Positions 34,801 through 48,290 of a stretch of DNA of 64,000 nt are shown here, in pieces (position 1 is the stretch's first letter; each line of letters starts with the position of its first letter). The translations under genes and the position numbers were made by a program. Source of the stretch: Maylandia zebra (Eukaryota; Chordata; Actinopteri; Cichliformes; Cichlidae); contig NC_135167.1 of the NCBI RefSeq assembly GCF_041146795.1, forward strand, positions 8,538,954 through 8,602,953. The letters are read 5' to 3'. The notes beneath the pieces are model-generated. The model saw only the letters and a list, made by a program, of their open reading frames with translations. It searched no databases and was not told the origin of the DNA.

Positions 34801-37800
34801 AATTTTTGGATCCGCTTTGGTCTATCTTGACATTTGTATTATTGATTCTCTTTCTTTTGTGCTGCTTTGGCTTAGGTTTCTAATTGGATCCATTCTCTAC
34901 CTGACTTGTACTTTATAGTCCATTCAAATTATACTTTTCCCCAGAGTGTCAACATAAGGTTAAATCCCTTTTTTTTTTTTTTTTTGGAAGACTGCATGAA
35001 AAGGCATGCATTTTTATTTAGTATAATCCAAACAGAAAAAGGAAAATGAGATTGGATAAAATGCGTTGTATCAATGGTACATAAATACTAGCTGCTTAGT
35101 GGTTTCCCCCAGCAGAGGGAAATAAAAAGACTGCTTCTTTGTCCTTTATGCAAATCTTATTTTTTAGTTTTCCTTGAGTAAATCTTCCAGCAGTCTATTT
35201 AATTTTAAACAATTTTGCAATTATTGTACTGTAATTCTGATACATTTCACAAAGTGATAAAGTAAAGGCCTTTTGGTTATGTTTTTGGTTTAACTGAATA
35301 TCCCAAATAGCATATTTTTAAGATACAGGTGCTACAGCTAAGCTGAACACTGTAAATCTAACCTAAAGGATACAGAGGGTAGCTTCTTATATTGGCACAG
35401 AGGTATCTAATACAGTGACATATCACTTCCACTCAGTTTGCTCCATTTATTTGATGCCTCTCTCTGAAAGGACGATATTGTGTTTGAGGCTGGAGTTATT
35501 GCAGCCATTTGTTTGCTGTAGAGTGGCTTTATCGAAGAGCAGATATAGGAGAGTATGTTTTCTGAATATAACAAGCTGCTTCAATCCTGTCCTCCACTTT
35601 GTCGGAGGTTTGATGTGATTAATACTGTCGTGGACAGGATTAATGAAAGTCTATTTTTAAAATACAAAGGCTTGCTTGTGCAAAAATACACTTAGAGCTA
35701 CAGCTTTATGAGAACAAATAAGACATCAGGTCTTCCTCTGATTTTTTTTTTTTACTTTTTTATGTCTATTTTTAACCACTGTATATTCTGTCTATGCATC
35801 AGTGTATGTTTTGGTCTCTTTCTCAGTATCTTTTGCATATAAACATTTAATATTTAAGGGTGTAATTATTCTGATAAAACATAGTCTTCTGTCCTAGTGC
35901 CATTTCTTTGCATCAAGACAACAGATACGCTGTTATAGAAATACACCTTTTGTATGTAAGCAAAGTTTTGTGTATAACTGTATATCTGTTTAATATAGTG
36001 AATATATCTCTCAAAGAAATCATGCTTTTGCACTGGTACAACACATTCAAACAGATAAATAAATGCTATTAGAAGTATATTGCCACTTAATAGTAAATAT
36101 GTACAAAGAATTGAATCCTTACTTAGTACTTGAACATTTTGAAGATTTGCATGCTGTCATATTGTACACTTAATTATTTGCACAGTACACAGCTCTTCAT
36201 AATTTTGTGGAGATACGATACAATACAATACAATACATGTACATTTAGGAACACATGTAAGATTTGGATGTGGAAAGTCAACACAAAAATCTCAACTTTA
36301 GAATCCATGATTTATTGAGTTCAAAATCTTGTGAAATAAATATCAAAATTAGAAGTCGGACAAATTTCAGCTTGACATGACATTAACAGGCCATTTATCA
36401 GTCCCTTTTAACTAATGTTGCCAGTGCTATTATCCATCAGCAAGATATCATTCAATCACATCATCATATTCATCACTGTCATCAGTAATTATCATACCCT
36501 TGGTATCCTTGTCAATCTGGTAGAAAACTAATTATTAAAGGCCTTTTGAAAATGTTTCGTTTTACAATATCCACAGAGGATGTTTTGTTAATGTTTTACA
36601 ATTTCATAGTACCTTAATACATATGGCATACTAATTTTAAATATTTAAATTTTAAATAAAATGCATTAAGAATTACATATTCCATCAGGGGGAATATTCT
36701 TTCCTGACATTCTGCGATAGTAAAAAGTGCAAAAACACTTGAGCTACTTGAAAAGTAGAAAGTACATTTGTAAGTCAACAGTAACGATAGGATAATGATG
36801 ATTATTGTAACTATTCATTTATGTTAAAAAGCCACAATTTTTTTTTATGTATATTTTTTTTTATTTTAGCAAACAGCACATGGTGTTTTGGTCATGATAT
36901 GCAGTGAGTTGTGTGTGTGAGTCCACATAGCCATGTCCTTACCAGTCAAGTGAAGCCGTTCTCTGGCTTGTGATGCCAGCATGCATGGTTTGCTGTGCAG
37001 CAGCCCGTTCATGTGTGTTCTTATATGCCCTGCTTAACAACAGTGCCTAGTCAAAATAATCAACCCGTTATCACATGTATCATTTGAGCGTGGTTAATTC
37101 TTCAGGTTATATGCATGTAATATATTATTACATTTACATAGAGAAGGAACAACAAAGGTAGTATGTAACACCTACACTAAAAGGCAAACTAATTAATTTG
37201 TCCAAAATCTCTTCAGAATAATTCCTGTATCTACACAATTTCGTACCACTTTATATAATAAATTTACCTACATGCCAATTTAAATGTTTTTTGTAGAGTT
37301 CTGTAGTGTTATTGGTTATTGCCTGGTACGGACAGCAGATGTCAGATAATTTAGCTCCCAAGATGCTTGTTTTCATTTTTAGTGTTCAAGGGGGTTTTAT
37401 TTCCAGAATACATCTGTTGTATATTTTCACCTGTTTGCAGGTTAGCCCGACTCCTAACTCATTATGTGATGCTGAGGCAAAACCCCTCAGCATTACATTT
37501 TATTTCACAGGCTGAGTTTTCATTACTGTTTGTTGATGAGATGTTTCTCTCTTCCTTTCTTAAAGTGAAGTAAAGTGAATTGTCCCTAAACAGCTTCACT
37601 GTTACTAATTTGCTACATGTATGTGGTATGGCGGATGGGCATATTAGAGCACATCAGAGTCATCACTATGGCAATCAACAAATTCGAAGTGAAGGTTGCT
37701 GCAGATGGGTTAAATTTTAAAAATGTTGTATTTTAACTATAACCATGGTCCTTTCTTACACCAGTGGGCTTTAGGTCCTAAAATTAATCAAAGAGTGACT

Positions 37801-39135
37801 GAACACAAATAGTATGAAAGGAAAGTCTTAAAATAATAGTCCCACAAAAGACCGCATCCTCTTGGGTGAGCATCCAGCTAATAATTTATACCTCAAATCT
37901 GTCAACCTCTAATATGTTGACTCATGTAAACATAACGCATTACTGTCACATATCCAGTATATTTTAATATATAATATCCCCCCACTTGATGATTGCTCTT
38001 TCCTCATCAAACATCCCAGCGTGTCATTGTACTGACAGGCAGATCATTCTCCAGCAGTTCATAATCTCTCAGGTTACACCTTCTCAACCGATATCAGTCA
38101 CTTATGGTATAAAGGATAAGCTGGGTGAGGCATGAGGAAATAGCTTTTTTAAAAATCACATCTGGGTAATGAGCCCTGCATTTCCATGGCAGCACCAGGG
38201 AACACGGTGGAATAAATGAATATCTACATCCTTGAGGTGTTTCTGTTTCGTGGGAAAGTTCCATGTTATTGGCCCATGGCACCTCCTGTTTTGGAGGTCT
38301 TAAGAGGGCAAGAAGAAGCATGAGGGAGAAAGTCATTATGAGCGGTCTTCCTCAGCACCAGCGTGGGTCAGCAGTGTAGATTAGCATTTTAATGAGAGGA
38401 GCACTTGGAAAGCACAGCAGGATGACCTATCAGGTGGCACTCAGTGTATGTAAATGATTAATTAGAGTCTCTAAAATTCATGGGGATCATTCCCTTGTTA
38501 AGCGAATGGGGAGCCAATCAGAGTGCAATTTCAGAATTAATACTGTCTTGCTGTATCACAGTCATCCACCAAATGGAATATGATGATAATTGAGTGTGGA
38601 TTAATAAGATTTCTTTACAAATATTTAAGAACATTGTGACTGGAAGCTGCTATAAAAAAACATGCTGGAGAGCCATGAGCAGTTACTTGAAGCAACAACA
38701 AAGATTTTTATAGTTTTATTAGTTTAAAATTAAACCTGTGTTATATCTAAATTAGCAAAATCCTTTAAAAGGAGGTTTGTAGGTGAAAAACTGGCATGGT
38801 ACCTGATTTCTTTTTTCCCCTAGGATTTGATTACCAGTTAAGTTGATTTTCTGTTGTGGAGTTGTTTTTAAATCCTTTTTGTTTTTTAATTCAGCTTAAG
38901 TTCATACTTCAGTTCCTGCTCCTCCCTCTGTCTTGTCTTTCTGTGCTCTCCCAGAGTTGGTTCTTTCGGATCAGTTTTGATTGGTGTTCATTTCCTGTTT
39001 TATTCTGATAGCTGGTTTCCAGTTGTTTATAGCTTTGGGGTTTTTTTTTTACTCCTGTCTGTTGTTTTGCATTTATTTGTGTCTTGTTCCCATTCTGCAC
39101 GAGTCCTCTGTGTATAAACAGTTTTGTCTTTACGT
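31896..39135. other. Long gene-free stretch with candidate regulatory blocks
   Basis: Seven kilobases without a supported exon. Two stretches stand out by composition and clustered TAATTA/ATTAAT homeodomain-type sites: 34120-34340 and 38340-38620. A degraded LTR-like A-rich stretch may lie at 33690-33985. A CAATA/ATACA tandem occurs near 36219. From about 38880 the T-rich sequence may be part of an older repeat that the 39.1-kb LTR interrupted. Confidence 0.45.
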
Positions 39136-39140
39136 CTTTC

Positions 39141-39725
39141 TGTCACGGTCTCGCTGGCAGACCGTGGGGATGTGGGGAAAGGAGGACCCAAAATGCAGGA
39201 CTCTACAGTGCAACAGTGTTTATTTACAGTGGTGACAATCCGAACAACAATAAATCCCCCCGTGCGATCCCAACTCCCGTTCCGTGTCTTCTCCTTTATC
39301 CCGTGCTCCGTGCTCTGTCTCCGTTCCCTGTGTACTCTCCGTGTGCTGCCTCCTGGTCGCCACAATTCCTCCTGAGGAAACACACATACCAAAGGCAGCC
39401 GTGAGTACAAAACCTAACAGTAGACTTGCACTAACCTTGCACAATACACTTAAGACTGACGGGAAGTCACTCAACGATCCAGCGTCGAGGAGCTCTCAGC
39501 CACACTGTTTTGAAGCTCCTCTGACGAGGCTTGATCGGCGCCAGGTGTGTGTGGATTCCTGGGTGGGACCGGTCAGCTGGCAGGGCCACACCCACCAGGC
39601 CTAAAAGTGCCTGCCACGACCGCACCCTCACATACACAAGCACACACCCCTAAACACCTGACAGTACACCAACACGGAAAAACAGGACAGCAGACACAAC
39701 CATAATAACAACAACCACAATAATG

Positions 39726-39793
<68 letters not shown>

Positions 39794-39851
39794 TACAATA
39801 GTAGTCCACACTGCTCACGGACCCCGAATCCCTGGAACTGGGTCCGTGACA
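39141..39851 (-). mobile_element. Gypsy-type solo LTR containing a (TAA)n tract
   Basis: Starts TGTCACGG and ends CCGTGACA (8-bp inverted ends). The flanking pentamers are CTTTC (39136-39140) and GTTTC (39852-39856), which match at four of five bases. On the minus strand the order is start, (TTA)n expansion, promoter-like region, AATAAA signal (complement of GTTTATTTAC at about 39218-39227), then a GGGTCCTCC U5 end like the LTR at 7083. No internal retroviral-type region follows. At 711 bp it is longer than the others, partly because of the 70-bp trinucleotide tract. Open frames inside it are not genes. Confidence 0.82.
39719..39791. repeat. (TAA)n microsatellite inside the LTR
   Basis: About 24 TAA/ATA units, nearly pure. 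It yields spurious poly-Ile and poly-Tyr frames. Confidence 0.95.
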
Positions 39852-39856
39852 GTTTC

Positions 39857-40742
39857 ACTTAAAAGGATGACTGTTTTACCGCCTGTATCTCTCACATGGG
39901 TTTTCCATGTCCCCAGTTCAAGGTAAACCTTGTTTTCTTTTTCTTTTCTTTTTTTTTACTCCAAGTTCTGATCTGCATTTGGGTCCATTTTAGGAAATGA
40001 AACGTTATACCTACCAAATTTGGAAAGAATTTGTTGTTATGCATATCAAAAATGAAGCTAACTTTGACAAGAACAAGCTAAAACATGCTTGTATATTTCA
40101 TGTTACCCAACTTCTTTCAAGACTAAATAAAACAGGACATCGCAGCATATTGTAATTTGTGGGTGATGAGTGTGATTACATAAATAATATAAATTTGAAT
40201 ACAATGTTAATTTCATGAATTTAAAATAAGTTAACCGTTTTTTGTGCAGATTTCTTTTATAAATGTCCATACACTTGATTATCATTTAAATCTACCCTGG
40301 TAAAACAAAACCAAGAACAACAACAAAAAAACGCTCCCTCAGCAAGTCAAAGAAAAGTAATTTGTGAGAAAGATTGGGCGTGCTTTATAAAACTGCCCAA
40401 GCAGAGCTTATACAGAACATTTACTCGTCCTTTTAGTCACTTCATTAATAAAATTCAGTAGGTATTCAGGGTGAGAAAAATATTAAAATAGAACTGACTT
40501 TTTAACCATTTCCCCTCAAAGACTATTAAAAAGTATCTCAGAAACAATTTGTTATATTTAATGTCTGCCACAACCGGCATTAACTTTGTGAAATTTGCAC
40601 TTAAAATTTGAAACGTGTCATAGGTCTGACGTCCAAGGTAAGGCATCCTAACTGAAAAAGAGAGTGTGAATGGCTCCTTTTCTGATGTGAGCGGAGTTTC
40701 CTGATTGGAGATGATCTATCATCCGTGTGAGACTGTGCAAGT

Positions 40743-40817
<75 letters not shown>

Positions 40818-43800
40818 ATTAGTGGAAAATCCAATATCACATGAATATCATGAGCTATGCATCTCTTTTTAGTTATACAAAACTGCATCAGTGGTCCAGT
40901 AAAAATATATCAGTATCACAACAGTTTTGCCCAGGTGTATCCCAACACCGTCTGGGGAGAGATTCATAGTAAAGTTAGACATAGACAGTATTCTTCACCA
41001 AACTATAATTTTAGTAGGATCAGGAGGCGCAACACTGATGTAACCATGCAACAAGGTCATTTTAAGGAGATTCATTCCACGCAATGAACGTGAACCTTCA
41101 AAATGTCACAGAGTGTTGATTCAAGAATATCTTTGTTCACCTTTTATAGTTCAGCAAAGCAACTCATTCATACCTGAAACACATCTATTATCTATCCTTA
41201 ATGTATATGTGATAAGAGCTTGTTTTTCCTGTACTGCTCAATGCTGGTTAACAACTGTTTTTGCAGGAGTGAGTTTTAAACAGAACTCCTTATACCTGCA
41301 CATTTCCCAAGTTACTACATAAAAAATTCCTTAGTAGGAGATCAGGTTGGGGCTTTTTTGTTTGTTTGTTTTAGTTTTACTTTGTGAATGCAGGAGGAAT
41401 AATTCAAACTACTTTCATGCAATTGAAGGCCAGTGCAGCAAAACCTTGAACAAAGCTCAGGCTGGTCGTGTATACATGTAATCACCACCCAGGGATTGTG
41501 CTTAGTGGTTCTTGGCATCCAAAACACTGCCTGCCCAATGCTTTCTTAATCACTCTAATTACACTGCTGATTCTTTTTGCTTTTGATTACTTCCTGAGAA
41601 AAAGCCAGTGGGGAGCACACTAATTCATGCACAAGATTTAGGTAAAGCTTTGAAAACACATCCTAAAAAACTCTAATTGGAACCTCGTGGCCACAGCAGA
41701 TATGTGCCTGTTGATGTGACAGTTTGATCAGAAGTTAGTAGTGTGTAGGATTCTTTAATTTAAGAATTAAATCCATTGCTTTATCAACATTTTGTTGCAA
41801 CAGAGATACGTTTTCTGAAAGGTGCTGGAAAGACAAACAGGTTTGTGTATTGCCCAAGGACACTAAAGCACATGGAGGGGCTAGATAATAAACCACTAGC
41901 CCTGGAAAACCCAGAATCACCTAAGCTATAGCCAACATATTCTCATATTCTCATAGTCTGATTTTCCTTAATCAAATAAAATGTGACCCTAAGTGGTCAA
42001 ACTAAAGGAATGAATTAAAAGCCATTATCTCAGTTTCATTACACTTTTCTTCATTGCACTACTCTGGCAGTTGTATGGGTTTCAACACTGACATTCTCAT
42101 TATTGTGTTAAACATGAATAATGTATGAGAACGTTAATATTCTAATTCACTGTGTGTTTAGTTTCTGTAACATCCTGCAGTGCAGCTTTCACTTATTGCG
42201 GCATCTTTTTCCTCACATTGTCTGAATTCATTTCCATTCTTCAATCTTCTGGAGGCCTGTACATACATGTAATTCATGACAGTATTGACAACAATCTTGA
42301 ATGCACTTCACCACCAAGAACTCCTTGTGTAAAACTTGGGTTTATTAAATGGATCATATAGCAGTGAGATATTCATACGGTGCTGTGCTGAATAAAATGG
42401 AGACAATTCCAATTCCAGTAGCCAGGTCCCACTCCCCAACAAAAACCACCATCATCACCACAACACTTTGGTTTGTCTGGCAATAGAGGCAATAAATAAT
42501 ATATTACAAGACATAATGATAAGTTAATCAGCGGGATAAAATATCCTCTTGCTTTCTTACAGGATAAAGAACTCATAGCAATAGATAACCGGACATCTGG
42601 CAAAGTGGAAAGCTATGTTGTCCATCGTTATAACAGGGGAGCACACTGCTCACTATGAGGCAATACTAGTGTGAGCCAAATCTTTTAATTAATTCTCAAA
42701 TTTTCATCACACTGTGAAAGTGGTCTGTAGATTAGCAGACTGGATTATAAACAATGAAATTGTAATTTTTTTCAAATATACTGCACACCGTGGTCAAATT
42801 TCACTTTACGAGTGATGTTAACAGATGTTATGTTATGGGTTTGTGCTGGCTCTTTTTATTTCTTCTGGCTTTGTTGCACATTTAGCGATTGGAGTTACAC
42901 AAATCCCCTGATAAGTAGCAATTGAGGCTGCTTTATTTCTCAGCAGAGATTTATTTACTAAGTCGTTTGGGAAATTAAGTAAAAAGGGGGAAATGCCTGT
43001 TTTTGTTTGGTATGAAACTGAAGACTTTCTATGGAGAGTGGATTTCTGCTCTGCTGATAATGGCTTCCTCCTTGGAGAAAACACACAGTGTTGTGCCAAA
43101 CCCAGCTCGGTAAATTAAGGGTTTCATATAGTGAAGTGTTATCCCTCTGTAATAGGAACAGAACCACTCCACCAGTCAATAATGAATGAAACTAATAATA
43201 ATGTAACTACCTACATTATTCAAATGATCCCTCAGCAGACAGAACTGTGTGTAATGACGCTTTCTGTTTGACAGTATGAAACTGCAGCCGTTCATTCAGA
43301 AGACACACAAAATCCAGAGGTACATGACATGATTATGCATGCTTGTCGTGTCATTGGAAAATGACAAGGCCATAGTGCCTGCATGGCTTACACTTTCTTT
43401 TTTTTCTTTGAAAAATCTCACTCAGAATTTGAATTACCTCATTCTCAATGCCAATATACATTCATTTCTTATTCTAACTATATTATAGAGAGTTTTGTGG
43501 TTATTTTACAAATAAAAGAAAATTGCACAATCTTTTGAGCTGTTCACTAAAAAAAGTTTTTCACAAGTGATTAACTAGATAAACCTGGACTCTGGGAGTA
43601 CTGTATATCACATTTGTTGGGAATGGGTGTACACTCTATGAAAAACATTCGAGACTATCTGAGACCATACCACGGCCGTGATTAGATATATTACAGCTAT
43701 AGACTTGATAATGTTAATGATTACCATGGTGGTGCAAGAGATTACCCTGTAAGTAGGTGGTCAAAGAACAAAACAACAGACTAGTATTTACCAAGTACGA

Positions 43801-44911
43801 ATGTATTTCCCTGGTGATACGTCTTTCCGATTCTGAGACCTTATCCTTCATTGAGGTAGTGTAATGATCTAGTACCTGCTCCATAACCTAGTTCTAATTG
43901 CCCCATTGGTGCAGTGTTTTATAATGGATGTCTCTTACAGGGAAATATTGGATAGTATGGCCTAATGACTCTGTGAACAATGTAGCAGTTAAAGTGCTCC
44001 AATTAGATATGGTCCCACCTGTGACTCTAAGGTCTCTGTGTTGCGGAGACCAAGACTTTGACACAGGTAAGTGGGCTGCTTAAGGAGAAGACAGATGACA
44101 CAGCAGAAGCATCTCACAGGCTGACTGCATTATCCAGTTTACCCACCCACTCCCAACCAAGAGTAAGGCAACCAGCAGGGCAGATGGGACCAGAATTTGA
44201 CTCATTTAAATAGGCCTTGGAGTTGCCAGTTGGCATTTAGCCTGTGAACTGAGGCAGAAAATAACACCGTGTAAATAATGAAATAAGCCTTCATTTAATG
44301 AAAGATTCAGGCTCCATGTCCTTTAACTAAAAGTTTCCCACATGCCAGTGAGTGATGTGGTATACAATGAATATTACTCACTTGTCTCTCTTCTTTCTAC
44401 CTGTCTTTCCTTTGGTTATATACTGTCTTACATCTCTCCAACACAACAGATTTGTTTCATAACATAGCAAGCTAATCAGTGCTGTTAACAAGACAGTTAC
44501 ACAATAACAGATGGGTAATTTACATGTAAGACACAATACAATGGGGCATCATGTATGAAACATATGGGGCATACCATCTAATAACAGAGCAAAGATAGTG
44601 GAAGCATGACAAGTATAGCTTCAAAGCCAACAATGTGTATGCATCAGGAGACGGCTGGTAAACAAGATTTATACTGTGAACACTGAGGGGGCTGAAAACC
44701 CATCAAACCATAACTTATCATGCTCTTCTAATTAGCCTTTTCTACTGTGCATTTCAGTGCCCTTACCAGCAGACAGGAATTATAGGTTATTAATATTCTG
44801 CTATTACTTGCAATTCTCGCATAATTTTTCATAAGCATAATATGACTTAACAACAAACGATGTCAAGTCACATCAGCACCGCCAGCAAGATTCCTTGTTA
44901 TACTTAATAAA
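39857..44911. other. Gene-free DNA with a long (GT)n tract
   Basis: No supported exon. Contains the (GT)n at 40745-40815. The stretch 41735-41930 includes a TTGCCCAAGGACAC block that recalls tRNA-type fish SINEs but is too degraded to call. 43860-44290 looks like unique sequence. Confidence 0.45.
40745..40815. repeat. (GT)n microsatellite, about 35 units
   Basis: 71 bp of uninterrupted GT. Likely highly polymorphic; such tracts can form Z-DNA. Confidence 0.95.
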
Positions 44912-44916
44912 CAGTT

Positions 44917-45475
44917 TGTCACGGAAAAGAGGGACCCAGGCGCGGTTCTTGCTCACAGAAACACAGTGCGTTTATTTACAGTGAAACAGACAAGTCCAAC
45001 AATCCATTCAAAAGTGCAATTTTCCAATCGTGCTCGTCCCTTGCTCCCAGTGCGTTCCGTGTAGTAACTCCCTTCGTGTGTGTGCTCCCCAACTCGCTTC
45101 TCCGCTCGCCCCTCCTGGAGGAAGAAGGAAAATCCAGCGTTAGCCACACGCTAGCCGAATAACACACTCACACTGCTCGCACAGACTGTACCAGTTCGGA
45201 GTAATAATCCCACGTCGACTGTCGCCGTGAGTCCAGGTTAAATACCCCTTTCTAGCCTGGAGGAATGATTACCAACCACTGGTCAGGTAATCAGCTGCAG
45301 GTGGGCCGGCAACAGCGAAGGGGGACTCCCAATGACGACAGTCGCCAGGACACGCCTCTCCCACGGCGCGCACTTCCGTAAACAACCCCGAGGGCCAGGG
45401 AGGGAGAAGCAAACACATATACAGAAAACATAAACACAAGCAGGGTCGTCCGGAAAGGGCCGTCCGACCGTGACA
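44917..45475 (-). mobile_element. Gypsy-type solo LTR with exact 5-bp target duplication
   Basis: Starts TGTCACGG and ends CCGTGACA, flanked exactly by CAGTT on both sides (44912-44916 and 45476-45480). On the minus strand it shows a GGGGTATTTAACC promoter site (complement of 45239-45251), then AATAAA (complement of the TTTATTT at 44970-44976), then a CCTGGGTCCCTC U5 segment. It is GC-rich compared with its surroundings and well preserved. Only one LTR is present, so it is a recombination remnant. Same orientation and same terminal octamer as the 39.1-kb LTR, but otherwise a different sequence: related families rather than the same copy. Confidence 0.9.
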
Positions 45476-45480
45476 CAGTT

Positions 45481-46589
45481 GCCTAAATAATGTTCAAGAA
45501 CATAATGTAACAATCAAAGTCACACAAATTTATGGCAGCAAAGGCTTTGTGTTTCCATGTTGGGAACATGCAAAGTCAATTTGTATTTTCAAGTCCACCC
45601 TCGGGCGCAAAATGCCAAACTTAGCAGCTTTTCAAACCTCAGGAAGTTGCCTGTCATTACCTGTTGGTATCTCTTTTACACACAAATGTATTTTAAAAAT
45701 GATGTAATCTTGTCATTTGTTTGGCATTTAAACTGTAAAAGCATATTTTTTTCTGGGGTGACTTACCCTCTGGTATTTCACTGGTTTAAAACTATAGAAT
45801 GACTAATCCTGCATTATGCACTGCCCCCAAAATCATGTTGACCATGTTAGCCTATAGTAGATAAAATGACACGTAAGTAGTAAATTTATAGAACTAATTT
45901 TATTGTAGGTCTTTGGCCTTTATTGGAAAAGGGGACTCACTGCCGTATAAGAGACAGCTCACTTTTAGCATAGTGTAGGGCGGTTTGCCCTTTTCTTTCT
46001 GTGTAGACAGGTTAGGTGACTGACTTCACAACAAAAAATATAGAATACAAGAGAGAGGCAAACAGTTTTAGACAAAGTATCAAGGGAACAAAATTAATTG
46101 GTCATATCTTTGAGCCCAAAGTCATCATAAGATGCAATACAGAAAGAGCTGTCTTCAAGAGTAGTATTACAATAAAGGACAGCAGTAACTGGTTAGTGAA
46201 GAAGTACAGTTGAGAGAAGTAGGCAGGTAGATGTGTAAATCATAATGTCTAGGATCACTTGTACTAAGCATAGCGCTAATTTTGAAACGTGCTCATGTTC
46301 TTGCTTGTTTATGATTAATGATTAATTAGACAAAATTAGATAATTAATTTCATGTTTCATGACTTGCGTTTTGAGTTTTCTAGGTCTCCATTGCAGAGTT
46401 TGCTTTTTACTACAATGTAAAACAACAGACGCTCACTTTTTCTGCCATTCTGTCAATAACAAATAAATGTGCATATTTTTTATTCTATTTAAAGCCACAT
46501 TAACAAACAATTCAACTCTATACATCTAAAAAAAACCACTTTTTTTAGTGTATTTAAAAATACTGTAAATTCTAGTAAACACTTTAATT
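45481..46589. other. Gene-free AT-rich DNA
   Basis: No exon or clear repeat end seen. Confidence 0.5.
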
Positions 46590-47077
46590 TTCTCCTGTCT
46601 CAATTATTGTAACTCATTTTTCACATGCATTTTTCAGTTCTCCTTAGTCCCTCTTTAAATGTTCCAGAATTCAGCAGCTAGGCTGTTAATAAAAACTAGC
46701 TGGCACTGACACATCACCCTTATTCTTGTTTCCATTCACTGGTTTCCAGTGAAATTCAGAATTTTGTTTGAAATGTTACTAATAACATACAAAACCCTAC
46801 ATGCCCAGGCCTATATAGCAGATCTGTTGAGTCTTTCCAAATTCTGAGCGGGGTGCTTTAACTGTTCCATGCTCATATCGAATTTGTTTGGCTCTTGGCA
46901 TATCTAATGCGCTTCTGGAAGAGTGCATGTAGGAATGAATGTACGACTGTACATTTGACTGTGGGTTTGGATAAAACCATACATTAAAGATAAGAATGCA
47001 TGTCCGAACAAACTCGGAAGCACTTTGCAACTCTGTGTTTTCAAGTGCTATACAAATAAAGTTATTATTATTATTAA
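46590..47077 (+). pseudogene. Degraded LINE 3' end with (ATT)n tail
   Basis: Broken frames on the plus strand preserve the typical end of a CR1/L2/Rex1-type reverse transcriptase protein: LNYCNSFF, QNSAARLLI, HITLILVSIHWFPVKFRI and a TYKTLHAQAYIADLL segment, with several stops. The 3' end is GTGCTATACAAATAAAG followed by ATT units (47062-47076), the short tandem tail on which such LINEs prime. Only the last ~0.5 kb survives; the copy is dead and old. It is not the same family as the 4-kb LINE, whose tail differs. Confidence 0.78.
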
Positions 47078-47844
47078 ATCAATATAGATGCATTATAATA
47101 AAGGGATCTATTTTTTTTTTCTCTTTTTGTATATTGATTAAATCAAGTCAGAATAAAAAAAATAGCTTGAAGTGGCATCCACATGCAGACTGAAACTCAC
47201 AATGTAAGTTTCTCCTCCTCTAGTGTTTATTCAGTCTTATCAAAGATTCCTATTACAGTGAATATTCCATGAAATTTCCCCAGTGCCTTACACAATACTG
47301 AAAAAACAAATGAGTTTGTATCACACAGCAGAAATGAGGATCTATAAACAAAGCAGAGAATTGTTATCTGAAATAAGACACTTTTTGACAAGATCACATC
47401 CTCAGTAGAGGTCAGATGTCTTGGGTCTGATGCGCTCCTCGGTGATTGGATTATTCTGCTATTCAAGCAGAAACGCTGCTTGACACACAAATGTAAAGTG
47501 AGAAAATCCAATGTGTAAGGCCAAATGAGATGCTAATAGAAAAGAAGAATTGCCAGAAGAAATTCAAAGGAGAGGCAACGCATATGATATTTTGAGACTG
47601 AGGGCAAGACTGATGTCTAATGCCATCTCAGCTTTACTGCTATAAGAGGAGGATGAGACTCAGAGAGAGAGATAATCACAGAGCGTGATCAGCTTTTATG
47701 TAGGCAATCATATCAACACTAATCCCTTCCTTGCCAAACAATTTCAGTGTTGGCATGCTTGTAGCTAGGCACCCAGCTGGCAGCAGCATTCACTGACCAG
47801 TGCAGTGTTATTTGATTGTCTTGCACAGTCTTTCCTTTTTGATA
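47078..47844. other. Gene-free DNA
   Basis: No gene or recognisable element. Confidence 0.5.
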
Positions 47845-48290
47845 AAGCACACAGTTAGGGCTGGATCAGTTGGCCCTGAATCCTCCCTTAGTAACAATGC
47901 AATAGGTCTAGGCTACCGAGGGCTTCCCATGATGCACTGTGTTTCTTCTTCACTCATCTTTTTCACTCACTGTGTGTTTATACACCACTCTGCATTTAAT
48001 CATTAATTATTGTTAACCTCTGGCTCTCTTCTACAGCATGTCGTTGCCCTGTCTCCCTCCCCTCACCCAGAACCGGGCACGGCAGATGGCCGCCCCTGTC
48101 TGTCTGAGGCGTTCTTCCTGTTAAAAGGGAATTTTTCCTTCCTTCTATCGCCAAAGTGCATGTTCACAGAGGGTCCTCTGATTGTTGGTTTCTCTTCTGT
48201 TTTCTCTGTATTATTTTGGTTCTTTACCTTACAATATAACACTCCTTGAGGCAATGGTTGTTGTGATTTGGCACTATATGAATTCAATTT
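47845..48290 (+). repeat. Interspersed repeat with (GAATT)n-type 3' end, plus orientation
   Basis: Contains the ordered blocks TTAGGGCTGGATCAGTTGGC, GGCTTCCCATGATGCACTGTG, CTGGCTCTCTTCTACAGCATG, GGCAGATGGCCGCCCCTG, TTCCTGTTAAAAGGGAATTT and GAGGCAATGGTTGTTGTGATTTGG, ending in an AATTCAATTTAATTGAA tail. Probably the 3' part of a fish LINE (tail structure), class uncertain. An opposite-strand relative lies at 55806-56112. Confidence 0.7.

Noticed and set aside
39027..39474. Open frames of 80-130 codons on both strands.
   Set aside because: They lie in or across a solo LTR and result from its GC-rich sequence. No protein motif.
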